Shown here: positions 52,498 through 60,550 of the stretch, piece after piece
Position numbering within the stretch: the stretch's first letter is position 1
Layout: every line of letters begins with the position of its first letter
IMG/VR virus record: IMGVR_UViG_3300025889_000073
Coordinates: 107,729-171,728 of that record
Strand: one strand, 5' to 3'
Source: a virus
Length of the DNA stretch: 64,000 nucleotides
Program-made: the position numbers and the translations under genes
The notes under the pieces: generated by a model
What the model saw: the letters and a program-made list of their open reading frames with translations, nothing else
Told to the model about the DNA's origin: nothing
Databases searched by the model: none

Positions 52498-52787
52498 TAG
52501 ATTCGATTTTCAGACCTACTATAGAATGGATTAAAGATGACTGGCGTAGTAATTCGTTTAGATTTATTATTGAAGTGTTTGCTTGGGCTATTAGCATTGG
52601 CTGTAGTATTACCATGGCTCTCACCGTTCCTAACCCACCCCTTATTGTCTTATACCCTATTTGGATTTTGGGTTGTAGTATGTACGCTTGGGCTGCCTAT
52701 ACTCGCCGCAGTTTTGGTATGCTCGCTAATTATCTACTACTTGTCACCATTGACACCACAGGACTAATTAGGATGTTGTTGCAATGA
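52494..52787 (+). CDS. Small membrane protein between genes 44 and 62
   Basis: A 97-residue protein with three hydrophobic segments, approximately residues 23-45, 49-67 and 74-95 (IIEVFAWAISIGCSITMAL; PLIVLYPIWILGCSMYAWAA; GMLANYLLLVTIDTTGLI), so it should be an integral membrane protein. It is linked by ATGA overlaps to gp44 upstream and gp62 downstream. In T4 genes 44 and 62 are directly adjacent and translationally coupled. Its function is not recognised. A second hydrophobic frame at 52537 is rejected as a shadow. Confidence 0.7.
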   Translation: MIDSIFRPTIEWIKDDWRSNSFRFIIEVFAWAISIGCSITMALTVPNPPLIVLYPIWILGCSMYAWAAYTRRSFGMLANYLLLVTIDTTGLIRMLLQ

Positions 52788-53173
52788 GTGGACCTTTTGA
52801 TTATGTAAATTCAATACTACAAAATAAGAAACAGTTAATTGTTGATGAGTTGACTGAACGTGAATATATACCATTTTTAACAAATAGGAGTTTGTCGTAC
52901 CATAAAGATTGTGTTTTATTTGCAAATGAGGTCAATATGAGACACCATTTGGATAAAAAGTTACAATTTGATTTTCTTATAAATATAATCAGGGCTCAGA
53001 AAAGACCCTTTGCGAAGTGGATAAAAGCTGAAAAGAGTGAAGATTTAGAATGTATAAAGACTGTCTTTAAATTCTCAGATTCTAAAGCAAAAGAAGCTTT
53101 ACGTCTACTAAACGAGAAACAAATCCAACAATTAAAAGAACAAACCGATACGGGTGGATTAAGGAAAAAATAA
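52784..53173 (+). CDS. 62: Clamp loader small subunit gp62
   Basis: A 129-residue protein, shorter than T4 gp62 (187). FDYVNSILQNKKQLI and the central HHLDKKLQFDFLINIIRAQKRPFAKW are the T4-like gp62 pattern. It completes the 4:1 gp44-gp62 loader. It ends one base before regA. Confidence 0.85.
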   Translation: MSGPFDYVNSILQNKKQLIVDELTEREYIPFLTNRSLSYHKDCVLFANEVNMRHHLDKKLQFDFLINIIRAQKRPFAKWIKAEKSEDLECIKTVFKFSDSKAKEALRLLNEKQIQQLKEQTDTGGLRKK

Positions 53174-53174
53174 T

Positions 53175-53576
53175 ATGGTGGACTTAAACAATTTTATTGA
53201 AGTGGGTCTAAAGGAACAAGATGATTTTTTAAAAATTCGTGAAACATTAACTAGAATAGGAGTATCTTCCAGGCGAGAAAAGGTTTTGTATCAATCTTGC
53301 CACATTTTACATAAACAAGGAAGATACTATATCGTACACTTTAAAGAATTATTTGGTTTAGATGGTAAACCTTCAAACTTATCCGAAAATGACATACAAA
53401 GACGTAATGCAATTGCAAAATTACTTGAAGATTGGGGATTACTTAAAATTCTAAACCATGAAAGAATTGGTAATAATGTTGCCCCATTACACCAAGTTAA
53501 AATTATTTCTTTTAAAGAAAAAGAGGAATGGGAATTGGTTACTAAATACAATATTGGTAAAAAGTCTAACGAATAA
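53175..53576 (+). CDS. regA: Translational repressor RegA
   Basis: A 133-residue homologue of T4 RegA (122). DFLKIRETLTRIGVSSRREKVLYQSCHIL near residue 17 (in part) and IAKLLEDWGLLKIL, then ISFKEKEEWELVTKYNIGKK, closely follow T4 RegA. RegA represses early mRNAs by binding U/A-rich ribosome-binding regions. Candidate targets in this window, including the GTAAAA hairpins, cannot be assigned from sequence alone. Confidence 0.93.
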   Translation: MVDLNNFIEVGLKEQDDFLKIRETLTRIGVSSRREKVLYQSCHILHKQGRYYIVHFKELFGLDGKPSNLSENDIQRRNAIAKLLEDWGLLKILNHERIGNNVAPLHQVKIISFKEKEEWELVTKYNIGKKSNE

Positions 53577-53589
53577 CCTTTTGGAGTTT

Positions 53590-53778
53590 ATGATGAAAAA
53601 AGTGAAAGACAAATTGATAAAACTGAAAAACAAATATAGTAATGAAATTGTGTTTACCCGAAACTACAATGAGGTAGTTAAGGAAAACAATATGGAATTT
53701 ATCCGTGTATATAATGAAAACAATCCTCAAAGAACCTTTCTTGTTAACCGGGATGCTTTCACTATTGTGGATAAATAA
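53590..53778 (+). CDS. Small unknown protein after regA
   Basis: A 62-residue Lys-rich protein. The start is the ATGATG after a TTTTGGAGTTT site; a longer in-frame extension would run back into regA and is not supported. The sequence has NEIVFTRNYNEVVKENNMEFIRVYNENNPQRTFLVNRDAF: a helix, then strands. No family is recognised. It ends in a GATAAATAA stretch, and a probable terminator hairpin follows. Confidence 0.55.
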   Translation: MMKKVKDKLIKLKNKYSNEIVFTRNYNEVVKENNMEFIRVYNENNPQRTFLVNRDAFTIVDK

Positions 53779-53781
53779 AAT

Positions 53782-53809
53782 TGTGGTGCCTTATGGGCCA
53801 CATATTTTG
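53782..53809 (+). terminator. Probable intrinsic terminator
   Basis: TGTGGT/GCCACA stem with an inner CC/GG pair around TTAT is followed by TATTTTGT. It would close the replisome operon before Hsp20. The bulge makes it less certain than the other terminators. Confidence 0.5.
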
Positions 53810-53835
53810 TAACCTCGCTTAAAAGGAGAAAAACT

Positions 53836-54318
53836 ATGGTAACACGACTTTCTTTTGGTCCTTTACATCACTCAACACTTGGATTCGACCGATTCTTTGA
53901 TGAAGTTGAAAAGATGTTGAATGTTGATGTGACAAAGACCGTTTCAAACTTCCCACCACACAATATTATTAAACTTGATGAGTCTCGTTATGTCGTTGAG
54001 TTGGCCGTTGCTGGCTTCTCAAAGGATGAAATTGATATTTCTGTTGATGAAAACGTATTGACCGTGAAAGGTGTGAAGGACGAAAAAGAAACATCTGTCG
54101 AATACCTACATAAAGGTATTGGAACACGTTCATTCACAAAAACTCTTACAATTGCTGACACAATCGAAGTAAAAGGTGCAGAGTTTAAGGATGGTATTCT
54201 ACGCATTGGTTTGGAGAATATTATTCCTGAACACAAGAAACCTCGCAAGATTGAAATTGGAAACAATTTGAAAGAGTTCACACCTCAATTGCTGCAGGAA
54301 GAAAAACTCGCAGCATAA
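53836..54318 (+). CDS. hsp20: Hsp20 small heat-shock protein
   Basis: A 160-residue alpha-crystallin-domain chaperone. The domain runs from about residue 45 to 145: VVELAVAGFSKDEIDISVDENVLTVKG (in part), GIGTRSFTKTLTIADTIEVKGAEFKDGILRIGL, then the IEI C-terminal motif near residue 139. The N-terminus HHSTLGFDRFFDEVEKML is typical of class A Hsp20s. Hsp20 is a common gene in aquatic T4-like phages, where it is thought to help scaffold or replication proteins. A strong AAAAGGAGAAA site precedes it and a UUCG terminator follows. Confidence 0.95.
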   Translation: MVTRLSFGPLHHSTLGFDRFFDEVEKMLNVDVTKTVSNFPPHNIIKLDESRYVVELAVAGFSKDEIDISVDENVLTVKGVKDEKETSVEYLHKGIGTRSFTKTLTIADTIEVKGAEFKDGILRIGLENIIPEHKKPRKIEIGNNLKEFTPQLLQEEKLAA

Positions 54319-54322
54319 ACCT

Positions 54323-54342
54323 TGGGGCTTCGGCCCCATTTT
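54323..54342 (+). terminator. Intrinsic terminator with UUCG tetraloop
   Basis: TGGGGC-TTCG-GCCCCA with the classic C(UUCG)G loop, followed by TTTTATT. It closes the Hsp20 gene and abuts the dCMP deaminase start. Confidence 0.85.
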
Positions 54343-54345
54343 ATT

Positions 54346-54792
54346 ATGATGAAAATTAAATTTCAAAAAGCACATATGGATGTGGCAGAAGTTTATTCAA
54401 AATTATCTTCTGCTGAAAGACTTCAAGTTGGATGTGTCATTGTAAAAGATAATACCATCATTGGTATTGGTTACAATGGTATGCCTTCTGGATGGTCCAA
54501 TGTCTGTGAGATGGAGGTTCCAGATACAACTTCAGGTTTTAATGGAACTTCCACAAAGTCTGTAACAAGACCAGAAGTACTTCATGCAGAATCAAATGCC
54601 ATTGCTAAGGTGGCCAGGTCGACAAACTCAACAGATGGTGCTAGTATGTTTATTACTCATGCTCCTTGTATAGATTGCGCTAAAATGATTTACCAGGCAG
54701 GAATATCTTCCGTGTATTACAGAGAATCATATCGGAATGATGACGGTTTAAATTTTTTAAAGCGATGTGACGTAAGTGTATTAAAACTATAA
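54346..54792 (+). CDS. cd: dCMP deaminase
   Basis: A 148-residue zinc-dependent deaminase. It makes dUMP from dCMP, feeding dTMP synthesis. HAESNAIAK near residue 80 holds the HAE site, and THAPCIDCAKMI near 105 the PCxxC site. KAHMDVAEVYSKLSSAERLQVGCVIVKD (in part) at residues 9-35 is the family N-terminus. I choose the ATGATG after the Hsp20 terminator; no Shine-Dalgarno is apparent. Confidence 0.9.
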   Translation: MMKIKFQKAHMDVAEVYSKLSSAERLQVGCVIVKDNTIIGIGYNGMPSGWSNVCEMEVPDTTSGFNGTSTKSVTRPEVLHAESNAIAKVARSTNSTDGASMFITHAPCIDCAKMIYQAGISSVYYRESYRNDDGLNFLKRCDVSVLKL

Positions 54793-54804
54793 AGGAACAA
54801 TTTT

Positions 54805-55266
54805 ATGTTAGTCTTACCTGATGAATTGGTAGTAAAGCCAATAGGTTTTACTTGTTCAACATTTGATTTACTTCATGCTGGACACATTCTAATGTTAGCT
54901 GAAGCAAAAAAACTCTGTGATTATTTAATTGTAGGACTTCAAAGTGACCCATCGATTGACAGGCCTAATGAAAAAAATAAGCCTGTTCAATCAATCGTTG
55001 AGAGATATGTACAGTTAGAGGCAGTAAAATTTGTAGATGAAATTATCGTTTACAATACAGAGAAAGACTTAGAAGATTTGTTGATGTTTTTACCAATTAA
55101 TGTTCGTATTATTGGTGAAGAATATGAAGGCAAAGAATTCACAGGAAAAGAAATTTGTGAAGACAGGGGTATAAAGATTTTTTACAACTCCCGTAAACAC
55201 CGTTTCAGTTCTTCTGAGCTGCGCCAACGTACATATCATTCTGAATTGCTAAAGGAGAAATTCTAA
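54805..55266 (+). CDS. Cytidylyltransferase-type nucleotidyltransferase
   Basis: A 153-residue HxGH nucleotidyltransferase. TCSTFDLLHAGHILMLAEAK near residue 17 contains the HAGH catalytic motif. FNSRKHRFSSSELRQRTYH (here YNSRKHRFSSSELR) near 130 corresponds to the second signature of the family. Relatives activate glycerol-3-phosphate or sugar phosphates with CTP. It could supply substrate for glycan enzymes in the window (inference). An AAAGGAAC site precedes the ATG and its stop overlaps the next gene. Confidence 0.85.
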   Translation: MLVLPDELVVKPIGFTCSTFDLLHAGHILMLAEAKKLCDYLIVGLQSDPSIDRPNEKNKPVQSIVERYVQLEAVKFVDEIIVYNTEKDLEDLLMFLPINVRIIGEEYEGKEFTGKEICEDRGIKIFYNSRKHRFSSSELRQRTYHSELLKEKF

Positions 55267-55637
55267 TGTGTAAAGTTTTTACCGATGTGCAGATGTTTAT
55301 GTCTGCTGCAGGTCAATCTATCAACAAAAATAATCCAGAACAATCTGATTTATATTCTAAACTTATCACAGAAGAATATTCTGAATTCTGTGAAGCATTT
55401 CAACAAGATGATGAGGTTGAAATGGCAGATGCTTGTTTTGATATGATTTGGGTTATTGTTGGTTTTATGGCATCAAAAGGTTGGGATTGTAATGCCATTT
55501 GGGATGAAGGTACAAAGTCTAACCTTGCCAAAATTGACAAAGAAACCGGTAAGGTTTTAAAACGTGAAGACGGCAAAGTGATGAAACCAGAAGGTTGGCA
55601 ACCACCAAACTTTGGTAAATTTGTTGAAAAGATTTGA
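55266..55637 (+). CDS. MazG-like nucleotide pyrophosphohydrolase
   Basis: A 123-residue all-alpha NTP-PPase. ITEEYSEFCEAFQQDDEVEMADACFDMIWVIVGFM (in part; residues 35-70) carries the EExxE and DxxxD metal-binding residues of the family. Its C-terminal KEDGKVLKREDGKVMKPEGWQPPNF (here as ETGKVLKREDGKVMKP) is a frequent tail of phage proteins of this group. MazG-like enzymes are thought to remove (p)ppGpp or aberrant dNTPs. It starts at the last base of the cytidylyltransferase stop. Confidence 0.85.
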   Translation: MCKVFTDVQMFMSAAGQSINKNNPEQSDLYSKLITEEYSEFCEAFQQDDEVEMADACFDMIWVIVGFMASKGWDCNAIWDEGTKSNLAKIDKETGKVLKREDGKVMKPEGWQPPNFGKFVEKI

Positions 55638-55662
55638 CATATATAAAATTTTCAGATATAAT
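55634..55662 (+). promoter_or_regulatory. Consensus sigma70 promoter
   Basis: TTGACA (55634-55639), a 17-base spacer and TATAAT (55657-55662), all exact. It overlaps the upstream stop and drives the gene at 55689. Confidence 0.9.
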
Positions 55663-55688
55663 ATTTGTATATTTTTTGAGGACTAAAA

Positions 55689-55913
55689 ATGAACATTCGT
55701 GAAGTTGCTAAGAAACTGGCCGTAGAGTACAAGATGCCTAAGGCCGAAAAATATAGTTTGGCCCTAAGGGAGTTTGATAAAATGGTTGAGGTTCTTGGAT
55801 TCGTTCAAGACCCTAATTACAACATGGCCGACTTTGAAGGCCGTGAAATGCTTTTCCCAAAACGCTGGGTTACCATCGGCGTGTTGCCTGAGGAGACAAC
55901 AATAAATGTATAA
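55689..55913 (+). CDS. Small unknown protein under a consensus promoter
   Basis: A 74-residue protein. The first half is a charged helix-turn pattern (NIREVAKKLAVEYKMPKAEKYSLALREFDKM); the rest includes DFEGREMLFPKRWVTIGV. No family is recognised. GAGGACTAAAA precedes the ATG. A small gene starts 7 bases before its stop. Strong promoter strength suggests early, abundant expression. Confidence 0.6.
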   Translation: MNIREVAKKLAVEYKMPKAEKYSLALREFDKMVEVLGFVQDPNYNMADFEGREMLFPKRWVTIGVLPEETTINV

Positions 55914-56076
55914 TTTGTTTTATATAAATCCTGAAAGTTTTATGGTGCATACTGAGAACTTTCAAACCTTCAAAGAAGTCTCCGATTTCGGTCTAACACT
56001 AGAAGAAGGTTCTATATTAGAAATTACAAACGACACTCCTTTGAAATTATCTGAACCTCCTATTGAAAATGATTAA
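55906..56076 (+). CDS. Short overlapping protein (56 aa), unknown
   Basis: ATG at 55906 overlaps the stop of the upstream gene and runs to TAA at 56076, overlapping the next ATG. It encodes a 56-residue acidic protein with YNLFYINPESFMVH and ILEITNDTPLKLSEPP segments. Gapless overlap on both sides and GAGGAGACAAC upstream support translation. No family is recognised. Confidence 0.55.
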   Translation: MYNLFYINPESFMVHTENFQTFKEVSDFGLTLEEGSILEITNDTPLKLSEPPIEND

Positions 56077-56377
56077 ACTTATCACCTTTAAAACAAATCA
56101 AACCATTCTAGCCGAAGTTGTGCGTGAATCGCAAAGTGGTATTATGGTAAAAACTCCTGTACAAGTCGTAAGTATGCCAAATCAAAACGGCCCAATGGAA
56201 GCTTCACAACTTGCTTTCATGCCTTTTCTGGAATATTCTGAAGAATTTAAGACCGGAATTCAATTTAACCTTGATGACGTTCTAACAATCAATACACCAG
56301 TTCGTGAATTGGAAAATCAGTATAATCAAATATTTGGGAGTGGTATTCAAATTGCCTCGTCCATTCCAAAAATGTGA
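56069..56377 (+). CDS. Sm-like candidate protein, paralogue of 38402 gene
   Basis: A 102-residue protein. I take the ATG at 56069. Its pattern IKLITFKTNQTILAEVV, GIMVKTPVQVVSM, LAFMPFLEYSEE and DVLTINTPVREL parallels residues 7-90 of the protein at 38402. This suggests a shared small beta-barrel (Sm-like) fold, an inference. It overlaps the preceding gene by 8 bases and lies directly upstream of DNA polymerase; its end contains the -10 box of that gene. Confidence 0.55.
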   Translation: MIKLITFKTNQTILAEVVRESQSGIMVKTPVQVVSMPNQNGPMEASQLAFMPFLEYSEEFKTGIQFNLDDVLTINTPVRELENQYNQIFGSGIQIASSIPKM

Positions 56378-56383
56378 TATAAT
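56375..56383 (+). promoter_or_regulatory. Extended -10 promoter upstream of gp43
   Basis: TGATATAAT has a perfect -10 (56378-56383) with TGn extension. Transcription would begin at about 56390, the A of the gp43 ATG. No Shine-Dalgarno is present. A TTGCCT at 56352 is 20 bases upstream of the -10. Confidence 0.5.
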
Positions 56384-56389
56384 GATTGA

Positions 56390-58924
56390 ATGACTAATTA
56401 TTACACCAACGTACAAGTTTACGGTAACAACATTCTTTTCCGTGGCGTAAATAACGGTCGGCGATTTGGTAAAAAAATACCATACTCGCCGACTTTGTTT
56501 TTACCATCTAAAAAACCAACAGACTTTAAAAGTTTGCATGGTGATTTTTTAGAGCCTAAAAAGTTTAAAACTATTCGTGAAACAAGAGATTTCATTAAGA
56601 AATACGAAGAAGTTGAAAACTTTAAAATATATGGTAATGCTAGTTTTGAATATGCCTTCATCTCCGAACACCAAAAAGGTATGATAGAGTGGGACATAAA
56701 TCAACTTGATATAGCAATCATCGATATTGAGGTTGGTTCTGAAAATGGTTTCCCAGATCCAATTGATGCAAATGAGCCAATTACTGCAATTTCTATCCGA
56801 AAACTTAATGGTGAGATGGTTGTTTATGGTTGTGGAGAATTTCAAAATTATCGTGATGATATAAACTATATTCGTTGTAAAGATGAATGGACACTCTGTA
56901 AAACATTTTTAGAAGATTGGAAAGATAATCATCCAGATGTTATTTCTGGATGGAACGTAAAGTTTTTCGATATACCATATTTGGTTAATCGATTTAAACG
57001 TATTCTTGGAGAAGAATATGTCAACAAACTTTCACCGTGGGATATCATATATACCCGTGAAAAAGTTATTAGAGGTAAAAAACAAATTGCTTATGATTTG
57101 TTAGGCATATCTTGTTTAGATTTTATTGAATTATATAAATGGTATGCGCCTGGTGGTAAATCGCAAGAATCATATCGTTTGGACAATATCGCTTATGTAG
57201 AACTTGGAGAAAATAAATTATCATATGAAGAATTCGATAACCTACACCAACTGTATAAACTCAACTATCAAAAATTTATTGAGTATAACATCAAAGATGT
57301 GGAACTTGTCGTTAAACTGGAAGAAAAGTTAAAATTAATTGAATTAGCTTTGACTCTTGCCTACGATACAAAGACAAACTATGAAGATGTCTTTGCTCAA
57401 ACTCGTATGTGGGATTCTCTAATCTATTCTTATCTGATTAACAAAGGGACTGTTGTACCGCCAAAAAAGATTAAAGCAAAAGATTCTGCTTTTGAAGGTG
57501 CTTACGTCAAAGAACCTCAAGTAGGATTACATCCATGGGTCGCATCATTTGATTTGAATTCTTTGTATCCACATTTGATGATGCAATACAATTTATCTCC
57601 TGAAACATTAATAGAACCAAAAGACTATACACAAAATATGCGTGATATAGTTTCTTCTGGTGTTTCGGTTGATAAACTATTAACAAAACAAATAGACACT
57701 TCCGGGCTGGTTGACGTTACAATGACACCAAACGGTCAATTTTTCAGAACTGACATACAAGGTTTTATTCCTAAAATGTTGGAAGAAATGTATGAAGACC
57801 GAAAAAAGTTTAAAAAGATGATGTTAAAATGTCAACAAGACATTCAAAATGAAGAAGACACACATAAGAAAAGGGAGTTGGAAAATCTAATTGCTAGGTA
57901 TAACAACCTTCAACTTGCAAAAAAGGTTTCGTTGAATTCTGCTTATGGTGCAATGGGTTCACAATATTTCCGTTTTTATGATTTGAGGCAAGCTCTTGCT
58001 GTTACATTGGCTGGCCAATTATCCATTAAGTGGATTGAAAATAAGTTAAATTCTTATTTAAATACTTTATTAAAAACACAGGATGATTATGTTATTGCAT
58101 CAGATACAGATTCAATTTATCTTAAACTTGAACCTCTCGTAAAATCGGTGTTTCAGAAAGAAACAGAAACTTCTAAAATTATATCCTTTATGGATAAAGT
58201 CTGTGAAGATAAAATTCAACCGTTTATCGACAAGAGTTATTCTGAGCTTGCAGAGTATGTTCATGCGTATGCACAAAAGATGCAAATGAAACGTGAAGCT
58301 TTGGCTGACAAAGGTATTTGGACTGCCAAGAAGCGTTACATTTTAAATGTATATAATAATGAAGGTGTTGTATATAAAAAACCTAAACTAAAAGTTATGG
58401 GTCTTGAAATGATTAAATCATCCACACCTTCTGCGGTGCGTGAAAAAATGCGTGAGTTGATTGAATTGATGATGACTGCAAAAGAAACCGAGATACAAGA
58501 CTTCATATCAAATTTTCGAAGTGAATTCAAAAAGTTACCTGTAGAAGAAATATCTTTTCCTAGAGGTTTGAATGGTCTCAATGATTATTCCGATTCTGCG
58601 ACTTTATATAAAAAAGGCACACCTATTCATGTTAAAGGTGCAATCATTTATAATTTCAATTTGAAAAAATTGGAGTTGACAAATAAATATCCTTCCATCC
58701 AAGAAGGTGAGAAGTTGAAGTTTACTTATCTCAAAATGCCAAATCCTTTTAAAGATTCAGTAATCTCTTACCCAACTAGATTGCCTAGAGAATTCAATTT
58801 GCAGGAATATATTGATTATGACCTACAATTTGAAAAGTCCTTTTTAGAACCTGTAAAAGTTATTTTAGATTGTATTGGTTGGAAGGTAGAAAAAACATTT
58901 TCTTTGGAAAGTTTTTTTGAATGA
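56390..58924 (+). CDS. 43: DNA polymerase gp43 (family B)
   Basis: An 844-residue replicative polymerase (T4: 898). Exonuclease motif I is AIIDIEVGS near residue 109, and SGWNVKFFDIPYL near 187 is Exo II. Polymerase motif A is FDLNSLYPHLMM near 387, motif B KVSLNSAYGAMGS near 512, and motif C ASDTDSIYL near 568. The thumb region includes KRYILNVYNNEGV. It is slightly shorter than T4 gp43. The ATG lies directly at the expected transcription start. Confidence 0.96.
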   Translation: MTNYYTNVQVYGNNILFRGVNNGRRFGKKIPYSPTLFLPSKKPTDFKSLHGDFLEPKKFKTIRETRDFIKKYEEVENFKIYGNASFEYAFISEHQKGMIEWDINQLDIAIIDIEVGSENGFPDPIDANEPITAISIRKLNGEMVVYGCGEFQNYRDDINYIRCKDEWTLCKTFLEDWKDNHPDVISGWNVKFFDIPYLVNRFKRILGEEYVNKLSPWDIIYTREKVIRGKKQIAYDLLGISCLDFIELYKWYAPGGKSQESYRLDNIAYVELGENKLSYEEFDNLHQLYKLNYQKFIEYNIKDVELVVKLEEKLKLIELALTLAYDTKTNYEDVFAQTRMWDSLIYSYLINKGTVVPPKKIKAKDSAFEGAYVKEPQVGLHPWVASFDLNSLYPHLMMQYNLSPETLIEPKDYTQNMRDIVSSGVSVDKLLTKQIDTSGLVDVTMTPNGQFFRTDIQGFIPKMLEEMYEDRKKFKKMMLKCQQDIQNEEDTHKKRELENLIARYNNLQLAKKVSLNSAYGAMGSQYFRFYDLRQALAVTLAGQLSIKWIENKLNSYLNTLLKTQDDYVIASDTDSIYLKLEPLVKSVFQKETETSKIISFMDKVCEDKIQPFIDKSYSELAEYVHAYAQKMQMKREALADKGIWTAKKRYILNVYNNEGVVYKKPKLKVMGLEMIKSSTPSAVREKMRELIELMMTAKETEIQDFISNFRSEFKKLPVEEISFPRGLNGLNDYSDSATLYKKGTPIHVKGAIIYNFNLKKLELTNKYPSIQEGEKLKFTYLKMPNPFKDSVISYPTRLPREFNLQEYIDYDLQFEKSFLEPVKVILDCIGWKVEKTFSLESFFE

Positions 58925-59727
58925 AATATTGTTTGGTCATTAAAGAGATAAACAAGTTTGACGCTGTTGAATTTGTCCAAGAATATCATTATTCGAAAGT
59001 GATGCCTAAACTAACAAAACATTATTTGGGTATATTCAATGATGACGCACTCGTTGGTGTTTTAACTCTAGGATGGGGAACTCAACCACTTCAAACAATA
59101 AAAAAATTATTTCCAAATTGTCAAACAAAAGATTACTATGAAATAGGTAAAATGTGTATGCATCCCGATATGCCAAGAAATTCAGAGTCACAAATGCTCT
59201 CTGCTGTCATAAAATGGATGAAGAACAATTTACCTACAGTTAAATATTTGTATACATGGGCTGATGGTATTGTAGGTAAACCTGGTTATGTTTATCAAGC
59301 GGCCAACTTTTATTATGGAGGATTTATTTGGACTGATGTTTACATTGGACCAGATGGTGAAAAAATACATCCGAGAACTGCTAAAGGTTTGTGTATAGAA
59401 AATGGTAAACGGTTGGGTCGAGATAAAGTTTTTTGGTTAACGTTTGACTTTATGCAAGATAAAGGAATCAAAAGAATCAAAGGCAAACAGTTTAGATACA
59501 TAATGCCTTTGACGAAAGAAATAAGAAATCGTTTGAATAAAGATTCTACGGTCAATTGGAACACAAATTATCCTAAACACTCAGACTTGTTATGGAAAGA
59601 AATGACAGGTGTTGGCCAATATTCAGAAACCACAATGATACCACAATTTGACTTGGGTGTAGTGAACTTAAATAGAAAGAATGTGTTTTCAAACGCAAGG
59701 AAGAATACTTTAGAAAATTTCTTTTAA
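58921..59727 (+). CDS. Mom/GNAT-like protein downstream of gp43
   Basis: A 268-residue protein. VQEYHYSKVMPKLTKHYLGIF, then ALVGVLTLGWGTQ and YEIGKMCMHPDMPRNSESQML, with KYLYTWADGIVGKPGYVYQAANF, follow the pattern of Mom-type acyltransferase-fold proteins, which in phage Mu modify adenine in DNA. Many T4-like phages carry a similar gene next to replication genes. A DNA-modifying role is inference. ATGA overlap joins it to gp43. Confidence 0.6.
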   Translation: MKYCLVIKEINKFDAVEFVQEYHYSKVMPKLTKHYLGIFNDDALVGVLTLGWGTQPLQTIKKLFPNCQTKDYYEIGKMCMHPDMPRNSESQMLSAVIKWMKNNLPTVKYLYTWADGIVGKPGYVYQAANFYYGGFIWTDVYIGPDGEKIHPRTAKGLCIENGKRLGRDKVFWLTFDFMQDKGIKRIKGKQFRYIMPLTKEIRNRLNKDSTVNWNTNYPKHSDLLWKEMTGVGQYSETTMIPQFDLGVVNLNRKNVFSNARKNTLENFF

Positions 59728-59728
59728 C

Positions 59729-60550
59729 ATGACACAAGTAATACTTCCATTCTTAACAGCAATAGCACTATCAACAATTGCTGCTTTTTATTCGGTCATA
59801 GGTTTAGCACAAATATTTCCAGGTTCATTTTGGCCAATCGTTATTATGGGTGGTGTATTAGAAGTTGCTAAACTTGTGACTGTTTCTTGGTTGTATAATA
59901 ATTGGAAAGAAACAGTAATATTAATGAGGTATTACTTCATTACTGCTGTGATATTTCTTATGTTGATTACTTCAATGGGTATCTTTGGTTATTTGTCAAA
60001 GGCACACCTAGAAACAAATATAGTTGTTGGTGCCAATAGTGTTGAAATAAAGATATTAGAACAACAAGAAAAAATATCTAAAGAAAGGTTAGATTACTTG
60101 TTGTTAAAAGCAGGCAATGACCCAACTAAAATAGCTAGAGCAACGAACAACGCAATTATGGAAACTCAGGCAGAATTAAAACGCCTAGCGGAACAAAAGT
60201 TGCCGTTGTTAAAGGAAGAAAACGCTTTGCTGGCAGAAGTTGGTCCAATCAAATACATCGCCGAAGCTTTGTATGATAAAGAAGACCCAAACTTCATAGA
60301 TAAAGCTGTACGCATTGTTATTTTAGTTATCATTGTGGTATTTGACCCACTTGCTGTATTGTTACTTATTGCCGCAAACCAAACATATCGAAAGATAAAA
60401 ACAGTAGTGGAAGAACCACCTAAAAAGGCAACAAAGAATAGAAAGCTTGACAAGAAACCTAGTCCTAGTTTAGAATCATTCTTTGATAGTAATGCACATG
60501 AACTTGTACCAAAAAAAGAAATACTTAAAATTGATGGAGAAATAAAATGA
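59729..60550 (+). CDS. Membrane protein with coiled coil
   Basis: A 273-residue protein. Hydrophobic segments lie at about residues 5-27, 32-50, 66-90 and 190-213 (last: IVILVIIVVFDPLAVLLLIA). Between them, residues 95-165 form a Glu/Lys/Leu-rich coiled coil. The C-terminus is basic and polar. The FDPLAVLLLIAAN motif is shared with membrane proteins of other aquatic T4-like phages, function unknown. It sits between gp43-linked genes and uvsX with ATGA overlaps. Confidence 0.65.
   Translation: MTQVILPFLTAIALSTIAAFYSVIGLAQIFPGSFWPIVIMGGVLEVAKLVTVSWLYNNWKETVILMRYYFITAVIFLMLITSMGIFGYLSKAHLETNIVVGANSVEIKILEQQEKISKERLDYLLLKAGNDPTKIARATNNAIMETQAELKRLAEQKLPLLKEENALLAEVGPIKYIAEALYDKEDPNFIDKAVRIVILVIIVVFDPLAVLLLIAANQTYRKIKTVVEEPPKKATKNRKLDKKPSPSLESFFDSNAHELVPKKEILKIDGEIK

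Noticed and set aside
52537-52767. Second hydrophobic reading frame inside the gp44-gp62 membrane gene
   Set aside because: It has no ribosome-binding site and no overlap with neighbours, whereas the frame at 52494 is coupled on both sides; a T-rich frame shift of a membrane gene is hydrophobic by itself.
53770-53777. GATAAATA before Hsp20
   Set aside because: It matches the late box but overlaps the stop codon of the upstream gene and a terminator-like hairpin follows before Hsp20, so I do not list it as a promoter.
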